From Ruminiclostridium sp. (GTDB lineage Bacteria; Bacillota; Clostridia; Oscillospirales; Ruminococcaceae), in the NCBI GenBank assembly GCA_017942025.1, contig JAGAVH010000061.1:1-60734 (forward strand): 60,734 bases of DNA, in the 5' to 3' direction. Of this stretch, positions 9,458 to 18,231 are shown in pieces. The position numbers and the translations under genes were made by a program. The notes under the pieces were generated by a model that was given only the letters and a program-made list of their open reading frames with translations, was not told the origin of the DNA and searched no databases. Every line of letters begins with the position of its first letter. The first letter of the stretch is position 1.

Positions 9458-10771
9458 ATGAAAATAAAGCGTTTACTCCGTACTGTTCTTTCCTTCGTTA
9501 TGGTTGCTGCTTTAAATATCGTCGTTGTGTCATCCTATACACCTGCGTCAGCCTCAAACAGACTTACACAGCAGGAAATACGTGACGAGATAAACCGTAT
9601 CGAGCAGGAAAATGCGGACAGACAAGAAGAAATAGACAAGCTTGACGGTGAAATTACCGATACTCAGAAGTTTGCAGAAGAAGCCGACGCATTACTCGGA
9701 AATCAGAAAAACGAAGTAGACTATTACAATAACCTTGTTTATTATAAAAACGAGGATATCAAGGCAATGCAGTCGGAAATAGATAAAAAGAATGACGAAA
9801 TAAAAGAACTTGACGACAAGCTTGCAAAAGCAGACGCTGACATAAAGGCGGCTGAAAAGAATAATGCTGAGAACCTTGAAAAGTTTGCTCAGATAATCCG
9901 TACAATGTACACCAGCGGCAACAGCGATGTTTTCGGTGTCCTGTCAGGCGCAACAGATTTTTATCAGCTTATGGTAAGCTCTGAAATCGTCGGCAATATC
10001 ACAGAAAAGAATTACGAATTCATGAATCAGCTGAAGGCTGACATAAAACAGCTTGAAGCGGATAAAAATACCTTTGAAACAGACAAGAAGGCTCTTGAGG
10101 ATAAGCGTACCGCTCTTGAAGCTGATATGAAGATTCTGGAGGGCGAAAAGGCTGATCTTGTAACGCTTCAGGACGAGGCTCAGGATAAAGCCGATGAGTA
10201 TCAGGCAAGCTACGATAAGTATCAGAGCATTTTAAACGATCTTCAGTATGAGCAGGATAATCTCAAGTATCTTGTATCTGTAGGCGAAGCTGAGATAGAA
10301 GCCTTTGAAGAACAGTTAAAACAGCTTATTATTGAAAACACCCAGCAGGGCACAACCCTTCAGGAGGGTGACTGGATATGGCCTGTACCGGGCTTTGGAT
10401 ATATCTCCTGCTATTACGGCTGGGACTATGATTTCGGCAGATTCCACAAGGGTATAGACGTAGGTGACTGGGGAATCTGGGGCAGTAACATCTACGCCTC
10501 AAAGGGCGGCACTGTAATTATTGCCGAGGACTGGTACATACCCGGTTACAGCTACGGCAAGTATGTTACCGTCGATCACGGCGGTGGATATACTACTACT
10601 TATGCTCACATGGATACTGTAAATGTATATGTGGGACAGGTGGTTGAAAAGGGAGATGTACTCGGAACAGTAGGCAACACAGGCTTCTCTACAGGTCCTC
10701 ATCTGCACTTTGAGATAAGAATTGACGGTGAACCTGTTGATCCCTTCGGATATGTGGAAATATACAGATAA
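9458..10771 (+). CDS. Secreted M23 peptidoglycan hydrolase with coiled coil (EnvC/PcsB-like role)
   Basis: A 437-residue exported zinc endopeptidase. Signal peptide about 1-32; a long charged coiled coil about 36-295; LytM/M23 domain about 310-437 with zinc ligands His330, Asp334 and His417 and catalytic His384 (HKGID, YAHMD, HLH). The domain order and position right after ftsX match hydrolases regulated by FtsEX, whose coiled coil docks on FtsX, so it probably cleaves cross-links at the septum (inference from context). AGAAAGGA lies before the ATG. Confidence 0.93.
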   Translation: MKIKRLLRTVLSFVMVAALNIVVVSSYTPASASNRLTQQEIRDEINRIEQENADRQEEIDKLDGEITDTQKFAEEADALLGNQKNEVDYYNNLVYYKNEDIKAMQSEIDKKNDEIKELDDKLAKADADIKAAEKNNAENLEKFAQIIRTMYTSGNSDVFGVLSGATDFYQLMVSSEIVGNITEKNYEFMNQLKADIKQLEADKNTFETDKKALEDKRTALEADMKILEGEKADLVTLQDEAQDKADEYQASYDKYQSILNDLQYEQDNLKYLVSVGEAEIEAFEEQLKQLIIENTQQGTTLQEGDWIWPVPGFGYISCYYGWDYDFGRFHKGIDVGDWGIWGSNIYASKGGTVIIAEDWYIPGYSYGKYVTVDHGGGYTTTYAHMDTVNVYVGQVVEKGDVLGTVGNTGFSTGPHLHFEIRIDGEPVDPFGYVEIYR

Positions 10772-10794
10772 AAAATTAAAACAGAGGAATTCTT

Positions 10795-11985
10795 ATGAAT
10801 AAAAAGGTTTCGCTCGGCGTAGCTATAAGCCTTGTGGCGGTTGCCTGTGCAATCACCTTCGTGCTTACTATGACGGTATCGCTCAATATGTACAATTCCA
10901 TGGTAACGGGTGTGCAGGAGAGAGAAACCATCAACGCCAAAATCAAGGAGATAGATACCTTCGTCAGAGGCTCATCCATTTATGATATGGATGAAACGGA
11001 TGTTCTGAACGGTATTATGGATGGTTATATCTCAGGACTTGAAGACAAATACGCAAGGTATTATACTACAAGTGAATACTACAAAAAACAGCAGAGAGAC
11101 AGCGGTGAAATAATCGGTATCGGTGTGGAAACCGTTATCGAGGGAGACTATCTTAAAGTTACCGAGGTCTACGAAAATTCTGCGGCAGAGGTTGCTGAAA
11201 TCCGTAAGGATTACGTTATTACAAAGGTCAATAACAGAGATATCCTTAACATCGGAGCACAGCAGGCTCAAAAACAGCTGGAGGGTGAAGAAGGCACAAA
11301 GGTGACTATCACTACAAAGGCGCCTGACGGCACAGAAAATACCGTAACCCTTGTAAGACAGGTTATCGAACTGCAATCGGTAAAGGGTGCTATGGTAGAG
11401 GGATATGCCTATATAAAGATATCAACCTTCAACGCTCTGACAGACGATCAGTTTACACGGCTTATAGATAAGTACGAATCCCAGTCGGTGCTCGGATACA
11501 TCTTTGATTTAAGAAATGTATCAGAGGGCGATATTGCTCCTCTTCAGAATATACTCAGCAGAATTATGCCGAAGGCAACTGTAGCAAAGAAGGTGCTTTC
11601 GGATGGTTCTGAAGAAGAAATTCTGATAACAGACGGTTCGGGTGAGATAAAAAAGCCTATGGCGGTTATAGTAAATAATACAACTGCTTGTGCGGCGGAG
11701 CTTTTTGCGGTGGCACTGAGAGACTTCTCAGGTGCGGCGATTGTAGGCTCTGTTACGGCTGGCAAGGCAGAATTGCAGACTGTCAGAAGCTTTAAGGATG
11801 GTAGTGCGGTGTCAATTTCTACCGCACTGGTTTATCCCTTGAATTCGGAAAGCTTCCATAACAGCGGCTTAAAGCCCGGATACATCATCGATATCACGCA
11901 ACAGCAGGAAATGGCAATAAAGTTTGCCGATCCTACTACTGACCCTCAGCTTCAGAAGGCAGTTGAAGCGGTCGCATCATTATGA
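10795..11985 (+). CDS. S41-family C-terminal-processing protease with Cys in place of the catalytic Ser
   Basis: A 396-residue membrane-anchored protein: N-terminal helix (about 8-32), PDZ domain (about 108-185), S41 domain (about 200-380). Aligned by eye to Tsp/CtpA, the segment NTTACAAE puts Cys299 where the nucleophilic Ser lies; Lys324 (TAGK) is conserved at the correct 22-residue spacing from Glu302. The DLRN-x-GG loop, which supplies an oxyanion-hole glycine, reads DLRNVSEGD. It may be a cysteine variant or an inactive scaffold. It follows the M23 hydrolase by 23 bases, so a role in turning over wall enzymes is plausible. Confidence 0.88.
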   Translation: MNKKVSLGVAISLVAVACAITFVLTMTVSLNMYNSMVTGVQERETINAKIKEIDTFVRGSSIYDMDETDVLNGIMDGYISGLEDKYARYYTTSEYYKKQQRDSGEIIGIGVETVIEGDYLKVTEVYENSAAEVAEIRKDYVITKVNNRDILNIGAQQAQKQLEGEEGTKVTITTKAPDGTENTVTLVRQVIELQSVKGAMVEGYAYIKISTFNALTDDQFTRLIDKYESQSVLGYIFDLRNVSEGDIAPLQNILSRIMPKATVAKKVLSDGSEEEILITDGSGEIKKPMAVIVNNTTACAAELFAVALRDFSGAAIVGSVTAGKAELQTVRSFKDGSAVSISTALVYPLNSESFHNSGLKPGYIIDITQQQEMAIKFADPTTDPQLQKAVEAVASL

Positions 11986-12044
11986 CAACAAGCCTTTAAG
12001 GCATATTACAACGCGTAAGCGTAATTAACGGAGGTAACAAACCA

Positions 12045-12521
12045 ATGGCAACTAAGCAGACAGTATTAACAAAAGAAGGTCTTAAAAATTTAGAGAACGA
12101 ACTGGAACACTTAAAGTCCGTTACCAGAAAGGAAATTGCTGAAAAAATCAAGGTAGCACTCTCTTTCGGTGACCTTTCAGAAAACTCTGAATACGATGAA
12201 GCCAAGAACGAGCAGGGTATTGTAGAAGCAAGAATTGCAGAAATTGAAGCTACTCTCAAGAATGTAAAGGTGCTTGACGAAGAAGAGCTTACAACTGAGC
12301 ACGTAAGCCTTGGCAACAAGGTAATATTAGAATCCCTTGACACAGGCAAGGTGCTTAAAATATCCCTTGTAGGTTCTAAAGAGGTTGATGTCAAGAAGAT
12401 GAAGCTCTCTGATGAATCTCCTATAGGAAAGGCATGCATCGGCAAGAAGCTCGGCGACGAAATTACAGTAGAAGCGCCCAAGGGCATTATGAAGTATATT
12501 ATAAAGGAAATTGATAAGTAA
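12045..12521 (+). CDS. greA: Transcription elongation factor GreA
   Basis: A 158-residue protein of normal GreA length. The N-terminal coiled-coil finger (about 1-75) holds the acidic tip sequence DLSENSEYDEAK, used to rescue backtracked RNA polymerase; the C-terminal FKBP-like domain follows, ending with SPIGKA and a short tail. A strong site ACGGAGGT precedes the ATG. It lies 28 bases before lysS, a common pairing in Firmicutes. Confidence 0.96.
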   Translation: MATKQTVLTKEGLKNLENELEHLKSVTRKEIAEKIKVALSFGDLSENSEYDEAKNEQGIVEARIAEIEATLKNVKVLDEEELTTEHVSLGNKVILESLDTGKVLKISLVGSKEVDVKKMKLSDESPIGKACIGKKLGDEITVEAPKGIMKYIIKEIDK

Positions 12522-12548
12522 TTTTTAAAAGGGAAAGGAAAGACAACA

Positions 12549-14519
12549 ATGGCAAACAACCAGACAGAAGAAATTCTGCTGACTGAGGAAGAGGCTTTAG
12601 CACAGCTTGACGAACAGCACAGAATAAGAATAGAAAAGCTGAACGAATTAAAGCTCAGCGGTAAGAATCCTTACGAAACAACAAAGTTTGACGTAACTCA
12701 CAAGGCAGAGCAGATAAGAGAAAATTTTGACGCTCTTGAAAATACAGATGTAACCATCGCCGGCAGAATTACAAGCTGGAGAGATATGGGTAAGGCAAAC
12801 TTTATCGATATCCGTGACGACAGCGGCAGAATGCAGGTATATGTAAAGATTGACGATATCGGCGAGGATAACTTCAAGGAATTCAAGAAGTGGGATTTAG
12901 GCGACATCGTAGGTCTTACAGGTCTTGTATTCAAGACAAGAAGAGGTGAAATCTCGGTACACGCAAAGAGCATCAAGCTCCTTGCAAAGTCCCTTCTCCC
13001 ACTGCCTGAAAAGTGGCACGGCCTCAGAGACAAGGAAGAACGTTACAGAAAGCGTTATCTTGACCTTATCGCAAATCCTGAAGTAAAGGATACCTTTGTA
13101 AAGCGTTCAATGATTATCAGAGAAATCAGAAGCTTCCTTGACAGTAAGGGCTATATCGAAGTAGATACACCCGTTCTGCACACACTTGAAATCGGTGCGG
13201 CGGCTCGTCCCTTCGTTACACACCACAACGCTCTTGATATCGATATGTATCTGCGTATCGAAACAGAGCTTTACTTAAAGCGTCTTATCGTAGGCGGCTT
13301 TGACAGAGTTTACGAAGTAGGCAGAATCTTCAGAAATGAAGGTATGGACGCTACTCATAACCCCGAATTTACCTCCATCGAAATGTATCAGGCATACACA
13401 GATTACTACGGCATGATGGACCTTATCGAAGAGCTTTACCGTACGGTAGCAATCAAGGTATGCGGTACAGATACGGTTATGTATCAGGGTAAGGAAATCG
13501 CAATCGGCAAGCCCTGGGAACGTCTTACAATGATCGATTCCGTAAAGAAGTACGCCGACGCCGACTACAACACCTGGGCAGACGATGAAGCTGCTCGTGC
13601 AGTAGCAAAGGCAAAGAATGTTGAAGTAAGCGAAACCGCTACAAAGGGCGACGTACTTATCGCATTATTCGAAGAATTTGTAGAGGATAAGCTTGTTCAG
13701 CCTACAATCATTTACGATTACCCCGTAGAAAACTCTCCTCTTGCAAAGAGAAAGCCCACAGATCCTGCATTTACAGAAAGATTTGAATACTTCATCAACT
13801 GCTGTGAATTCGGTAACGCCTTCTCCGAGCTTAACGATCCTATCGATCAGAGAGAACGTTTCACAAAGCAGGTTGAAGAAAAGAGAAAGCAGGGCGCAAA
13901 CGCTGAAATCGATGAAGACTTCATCACAGCTCTCGAATATGGTCTGCCTCCAACAGGCGGTCTTGGTATGGGACTTGACAGATTTGTAATGCTTCTTACT
14001 GACAGCGCTTCTATCCGTGATGTTTTATTATTCCCCACAATGAAGCCTGAAGTAACCGCAAAGAAGAACAACACTCCCGTAGCTACACCCGTAGCAACAG
14101 CAACCGCAGCCGCTCCAGAAGCTGAAGCGGTAGCAGAAGTCATCGACTTTTCAAAGGTTGAAATCGAGCCTTTATTTGAGGATGCAGTAGATTTTGAAAC
14201 CTTCTCAAAGTCAGACTTCCGTGCAGTAAAGGTCAAGGCATGCGAAGCAGTAAAGAAGTCAAAGAAGCTCTTACAGTTCACACTTGATGACGGTACAGGC
14301 ACTGACCGTACAATTTTAAGCGGTATCCACGCTTATTATGAACCTGAAGAACTTGTTGGTAAGACTCTTATTGCTATCACAAACCTGCCCCCCAGAGCGA
14401 TGATGGGCATCGAATCAAACGGTATGCTCCTCTCCGCAGTTCACACAGAGGAAGGCGAAGAAAAGCTCCACTTACTTATGGTTGACGACCATATCCCCGC
14501 AGGTGCGAAGCTGTACTAA
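12549..14519 (+). CDS. lysS: Lysyl-tRNA synthetase fused to a C-terminal tRNA-binding domain
   Basis: Charges tRNA-Lys. The class II core (about 1-505) has an N-terminal OB anticodon domain (about 65-165), motif 2 (FRNEGMDATHNPEF) and motif 3 (GLGMGLDRF). An Ala/Pro/Thr-rich linker (about 508-545) then leads to a second OB fold (about 545-656) closely resembling the C-terminus of the MetG at 4194-6122 (shared KKSKKLL, DDG, YYxPEEL, SNGMLL). Ordinary bacterial LysRS is about 500 residues and lacks this part. AAAGGAAAG lies before the ATG. Confidence 0.95.
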   Translation: MANNQTEEILLTEEEALAQLDEQHRIRIEKLNELKLSGKNPYETTKFDVTHKAEQIRENFDALENTDVTIAGRITSWRDMGKANFIDIRDDSGRMQVYVKIDDIGEDNFKEFKKWDLGDIVGLTGLVFKTRRGEISVHAKSIKLLAKSLLPLPEKWHGLRDKEERYRKRYLDLIANPEVKDTFVKRSMIIREIRSFLDSKGYIEVDTPVLHTLEIGAAARPFVTHHNALDIDMYLRIETELYLKRLIVGGFDRVYEVGRIFRNEGMDATHNPEFTSIEMYQAYTDYYGMMDLIEELYRTVAIKVCGTDTVMYQGKEIAIGKPWERLTMIDSVKKYADADYNTWADDEAARAVAKAKNVEVSETATKGDVLIALFEEFVEDKLVQPTIIYDYPVENSPLAKRKPTDPAFTERFEYFINCCEFGNAFSELNDPIDQRERFTKQVEEKRKQGANAEIDEDFITALEYGLPPTGGLGMGLDRFVMLLTDSASIRDVLLFPTMKPEVTAKKNNTPVATPVATATAAAPEAEAVAEVIDFSKVEIEPLFEDAVDFETFSKSDFRAVKVKACEAVKKSKKLLQFTLDDGTGTDRTILSGIHAYYEPEELVGKTLIAITNLPPRAMMGIESNGMLLSAVHTEEGEEKLHLLMVDDHIPAGAKLY

Positions 14520-14523
14520 TAAA

Positions 14524-14560
14524 AATCAGGGACTACGAATTTTTCGTAGTCCTTTTTGTA
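14524..14560 (+). terminator. Terminator of greA-lysS
   Basis: Stem GGACTACGA/TCGTAGTCC followed by TTTTTG, directly after the lysS stop. Confidence 0.85.
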
Positions 14561-14645
14561 TATAAAAACAGGTGAGACTTTTTGTGGTTTATTCCGTTTA
14601 ATAAGTGAAAGGGCAGAGAAACACCTTTCGGAAAGGAGCATATCA

Positions 14646-15203
14646 ATGGACAACGGTGCAAGTAGCTACCGCCGTTTCCTTGATGGTGATGACAAAGGCT
14701 TGGCAGAAATCGTAAGGGATTACAGCGACGGCTTAACTCTCTATCTTAACGGTATCGTTAATAATATATCCGTTGCCGAGGAATTGATGGAAGAGACCTT
14801 TTTCAAAATCATAACACGAAAGCCAAAGTTTAAAGCAAAATATTCTTTTAAAACCTGGCTTTATACCATTGGACGAAACGTGGCTATTGATTATATCAGA
14901 CATAATTCAAAGCGTCTGAATACACCCTTTGATGATATAGAGAATACCCTTCAGGATGAGTATGACCTTGAAAAGCTCTATATTATTGAAGAACGCAGAA
15001 TTATTGTACATAGAGCCTTGAAAAAATTAAACGTCGAGTACAGACAAGTATTATGGTTGCTCTATTTTGAAGGATTATCAAATGCCGAAACAGCTATTGT
15101 TATGAAAAAGAATGCTCGTCAGATGAAAAACCTCGTTTATCGTGCCAAAAATGCTTTGAAATCAGAACTTAACAAGGAGGGCTTTGTTTATGAAGAATTA
15201 TGA
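14646..15203 (+). CDS. ECF-type RNA polymerase sigma factor
   Basis: A 185-residue sigma-70 family protein with region 2 (about 25-90, including AEELMEETFFKI and the -10-contacting WLYTIGRNVAIDYIR) and region 4 (about 125-175, with a helix-turn-helix around LSNAETAIVMKKNARQMKN). The frame is open from 14556, but only the ATG at 14646 has a good site (GGAAAGGAG). It overlaps the next gene, a membrane protein, as in sigma/anti-sigma pairs. Confidence 0.9.
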   Translation: MDNGASSYRRFLDGDDKGLAEIVRDYSDGLTLYLNGIVNNISVAEELMEETFFKIITRKPKFKAKYSFKTWLYTIGRNVAIDYIRHNSKRLNTPFDDIENTLQDEYDLEKLYIIEERRIIVHRALKKLNVEYRQVLWLLYFEGLSNAETAIVMKKNARQMKNLVYRAKNALKSELNKEGFVYEEL

Positions 15204-15987
15204 TGAATTAACCGACAATCTGTTGAAACGCAGAGATTGCTACGTTACTGAGCAAAAGAAAAAGAAAAAAACTGCAATTAACGTAACAGCTTCAATGTGC
15301 TGTTTGTGCTTTGTTGCATTACTCGGATTTGGTATATGGCATAGCGGAATGATTGAAACCGTATCACCTGATACGTCAGAAGGTTCCGTTATTACTGGTA
15401 ATCCCGATAGTGAAAACTCATTACAGCAGACAACAGATTCTGATGGTGAAACGGTCAATAATTCAAGCAATATTGAGCAAGCGGATAAAACCACAAATGA
15501 TAATGAAATACGTATTCAGGAAATCGGAGAACTGCCAACTATTCCGGAAAAAATGTTTATTGCTCTTATGACTGACGATTTTATAACTATGACGGATGAT
15601 GAAGTCATCGAATATTATGGAGTAAACATCTTCCCGACTGTACCGACCGATGTTGAAAGCAAGGATAATCAGCGTTTGGGTATCTATAAAGGAAAAACAA
15701 GCGGAGAGATATACTTTGATGGCAATAAGATACAGTATTCAAACGAAGACTCTTCGAGAGGTCTGGCGGTTAATGTTGACAAGAATTGTTTGCCGTTTGT
15801 ATTTTGCGATTTATTTGCAGATAATCAGACAAAATCTATTGTTAATGGTGTTGAAGTAGGAATTGCACAGACACCGACACGAGAAATGTATGCAGAATTT
15901 ACGTATCAAAACGTTGGCTTCCGTATTTATGCTTGCGGATTGACACAGGATGAGTTTGTCAGAGTTATCACATCAATCGTTAAGTAA
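15190..15987 (+). CDS. Single-pass membrane protein, probable anti-sigma partner
   Basis: A 265-residue protein with a short cytoplasmic N-terminus, a basic stretch (KKKKK), one membrane helix (about 27-49), a Ser/Thr/Asp-rich linker and an external domain. AAGGAGG lies 9 bases before the ATG at 15190, inside the end of the sigma gene; a TTG at 15184 is too close to that site. No zinc-binding anti-sigma motif is visible. Position and topology suggest control of the sigma factor by an external signal; no family was recognised. Confidence 0.75.
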   Translation: MKNYDELTDNLLKRRDCYVTEQKKKKKTAINVTASMCCLCFVALLGFGIWHSGMIETVSPDTSEGSVITGNPDSENSLQQTTDSDGETVNNSSNIEQADKTTNDNEIRIQEIGELPTIPEKMFIALMTDDFITMTDDEVIEYYGVNIFPTVPTDVESKDNQRLGIYKGKTSGEIYFDGNKIQYSNEDSSRGLAVNVDKNCLPFVFCDLFADNQTKSIVNGVEVGIAQTPTREMYAEFTYQNVGFRIYACGLTQDEFVRVITSIVK

Positions 15988-16005
15988 AAAATTGAATAAC
16001 AATCA

Positions 16006-16042
16006 TCCGCCCACTATACAAAGTGGGCGGACTTGCTTTTTG
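16006..16042 (+). terminator. Terminator of the sigma/membrane-partner pair
   Basis: Stem CCGCCCACT/AGTGGGCGG with a 6-base loop, followed by ACTTGCTTTTTG. Confidence 0.8.
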
Positions 16043-16090
16043 TCCGTTACTGTGATATAATTATCTGTAGCTTTATCCTTACGGAAAAGC

Positions 16091-16118
16091 TTGGAATTGT
16101 TTAAATTCTCTTTATATT
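16091..16118 (+). promoter_or_regulatory. Promoter of the 16156-19356 cluster
   Basis: TTGGAA (16091-16096), 16-base spacer, TATATT (16113-16118). No other promoter-like sequence is seen before the next four genes, which are tightly spaced. Confidence 0.6.
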
Positions 16119-16155
16119 AAAAAAGTAAAATAAGTATGCTGAAAGGGGTGCTGTA

Positions 16156-16839
16156 ATGTCAATCGATAATGATAAGAGAGAGCTTTTAAAATTAAAGCAG
16201 GGACTTATAGAGGAAAGCGAAGCTATATACGAGAGCGGCTACGAGGTAGCTATGCCGGATACCTTTATGGGAAAGCTTAAAAATTTTCTCTGGCATAATA
16301 AGCTTGGCATAATCATCGGCTTTGCGCTGATTATAATAGCTGTTATCATCTGCTGGTTTTTTATTTTCTATGAAAAGCCCGATATCGCGATATATTCTGC
16401 AGGAAATTATAATGTTACCATGCGACAGTTTTTAGAAAGCGGCACCGAAAAGCATTGTCCCGATTTTGATAAAAACGGCAAGGTAAAGGTAAGCATAAAG
16501 CAGGTGGGAAATGACGCTGTTATGGGCTTTGCTGACCTTTATGCAGAGGTGGATAACGGAAATGCCTCAATTTTTATCGGTACAAGGGAAAAGCTGACCT
16601 CTTTGTATGCCGATTACAAGAATGCGAAAAATCAGGAAATATTTGCTGACTTAACAGAAATTACAGGCACAGATACCTATCTTATCGATATGACAAAAAC
16701 CAAATTCGGTGAGGATAACAAGCTGCTCACCACAGAAATTTTCATAGCTGTAAAGAAAACAGATAGAGAAAGTGAAAAGCAGGCTATGGAGTTTGTATCA
16801 AATCTTTACAGCGGCAAAACTTATTTAAGAGATAACTAA
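16156..16839 (+). CDS. Single-pass membrane protein, paralogue of the next gene
   Basis: A 227-residue protein of unknown function. The N-terminus carries KRELLKLKQGLIEESE, nearly identical in the next protein, then a membrane helix (about 50-72) preceded by HNK, then a mixed external domain that contains CPDFDKNGKVKVSI, matching CPDYNKDGNVHVDV in the paralogue. No catalytic motif is visible. AAAGGGG lies before the ATG. First gene of a compact four-gene cluster. Confidence 0.8.
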   Translation: MSIDNDKRELLKLKQGLIEESEAIYESGYEVAMPDTFMGKLKNFLWHNKLGIIIGFALIIIAVIICWFFIFYEKPDIAIYSAGNYNVTMRQFLESGTEKHCPDFDKNGKVKVSIKQVGNDAVMGFADLYAEVDNGNASIFIGTREKLTSLYADYKNAKNQEIFADLTEITGTDTYLIDMTKTKFGEDNKLLTTEIFIAVKKTDRESEKQAMEFVSNLYSGKTYLRDN

Positions 16840-16861
16840 GTCCCGAAAGGAAAAATATTCA

Positions 16862-17647
16862 ATGGCAAGCTACAACGATGAAAAAAGAGAACTGCTCAAA
16901 ATGAAGCAGGGACTTATAGAGGAAAGCGAGATAATCGAAACCGAAGCGGACAAGGTGGTGCTTGAAAAGCCTACGGGTATGGCGGCGGTGGAGAATTTTA
17001 TCTACCACAATAAATGGTTTCTTATAGTGGGAGCATTTTTCGCCTTTGTGCTTATCTTCCTTATACATCAGACTCTTACAAGAGAAAATTCGGATATGAC
17101 GGTGGTGCTGGTTACCTCCGACAGTCAGAAGGCACCCAATCTTTATCATAAGGTGAAGGATGTGGAGCTGGCGCTTGAAAAATACTGCCCCGACTATAAT
17201 AAGGACGGCAACGTGCACGTTGACGTATATATGATAGACCTTACAAAGTCCAATCCCGATCCCCAGTATGTAAATTCAAACGCCACAAAATTCTTCGGTG
17301 AAATGCAAAGAGGCGTGGCACAGCTCTTTATCTGCGATACGGGTATTTTAAGCTCTGACGAGCAGGGAAACGAAGTGAGCTTTGACTCAATGTTCAAGGA
17401 TCTGGGAAAGGTTACAGGCGCCGACAGATATCTCGGAAAGACCTTTATAAGTCTAAAGGATACCGGATTTGTAAAGGATGCAAAGTGGGAAAATTCCTGC
17501 CCCGATGTTTTAGGCTTCGCTATCAGGAATATGACCAGCGACCTGCTGGGTTATAACGAGGATGCATTGCTCCGTAATGAGCAGGCAGGCGAGGTGCTTA
17601 ACAATATTCTCACAGGCAAGGTTATAAACGAAGTCACAAAGGAGTAG
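16862..17647 (+). CDS. Single-pass membrane protein, paralogue of the preceding gene
   Basis: A 261-residue relative of the preceding protein: KRELLKMKQGLIEESE at the N-terminus, a membrane helix (about 56-78) and a soluble external domain. The two genes are 22 bases apart, and CCCGAAAGGAAAAA lies before this start, so this is a tandem duplication that has diverged while keeping the cytoplasmic motif and membrane anchor. Function unknown. Confidence 0.8.
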   Translation: MASYNDEKRELLKMKQGLIEESEIIETEADKVVLEKPTGMAAVENFIYHNKWFLIVGAFFAFVLIFLIHQTLTRENSDMTVVLVTSDSQKAPNLYHKVKDVELALEKYCPDYNKDGNVHVDVYMIDLTKSNPDPQYVNSNATKFFGEMQRGVAQLFICDTGILSSDEQGNEVSFDSMFKDLGKVTGADRYLGKTFISLKDTGFVKDAKWENSCPDVLGFAIRNMTSDLLGYNEDALLRNEQAGEVLNNILTGKVINEVTKE

Positions 17648-17655
17648 GCAGATAT

Positions 17656-18216
17656 ATGGATTATTTCAATAAATCGGAAAGACAGTCCTTCTTAAAGCTG
17701 TTACTGTCGGGCGGATTATATATGCTCTTCGGCAATATTCTGTGCGCTATTATGACTCTTTCAACTGCGCCCTTTATCGGCAACGACTTTATGAAGGTGC
17801 TGATTTTCATACTGGCGATGGCGATATTCTATTCATTGATGTTCACCGTAGCCTATAAGGACGGCAACAGAGAAAAGCGCTATGTAACCCTTCACAAATG
17901 CGAAGAGCCTGATATGAAAAAATGGGTGAAGATAGGTGCGGCGCTTATGGGTATAATGTTTGTACCCTCCGTGGTACTGCTTATAGCAAAGCTCACAAGC
18001 TGGTATTTTGATATCACTCTTATCCACAGAATAGTGGATGGTATGATATATCCCTTATCTCTTTTGCTTGTGCCTGACAGCAATATAGACAGTATGCAGA
18101 TATTTGTACCCTTTATCTATATGCTCTGTTATGCGCTTATTCCCGTAATAACTCATCTGGGCTTTTATTACGGCTATACCGGAAAGCTGGAAAAGGGAAA
18201 TATAATGTACGAATAA
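17656..18216 (+). CDS. Four-helix membrane protein of unknown function
   Basis: A 186-residue integral membrane protein with hydrophobic segments at about 13-35, 42-66, 93-115 and 150-172. It starts 8 bases after the preceding stop, so it is in the same transcript. No family was recognised. It may form a complex with the two anchored paralogues upstream (inference from gene order only). Confidence 0.75.
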   Translation: MDYFNKSERQSFLKLLLSGGLYMLFGNILCAIMTLSTAPFIGNDFMKVLIFILAMAIFYSLMFTVAYKDGNREKRYVTLHKCEEPDMKKWVKIGAALMGIMFVPSVVLLIAKLTSWYFDITLIHRIVDGMIYPLSLLLVPDSNIDSMQIFVPFIYMLCYALIPVITHLGFYYGYTGKLEKGNIMYE

Positions 18217-18231
18217 GTTTAAGGGGAAATT

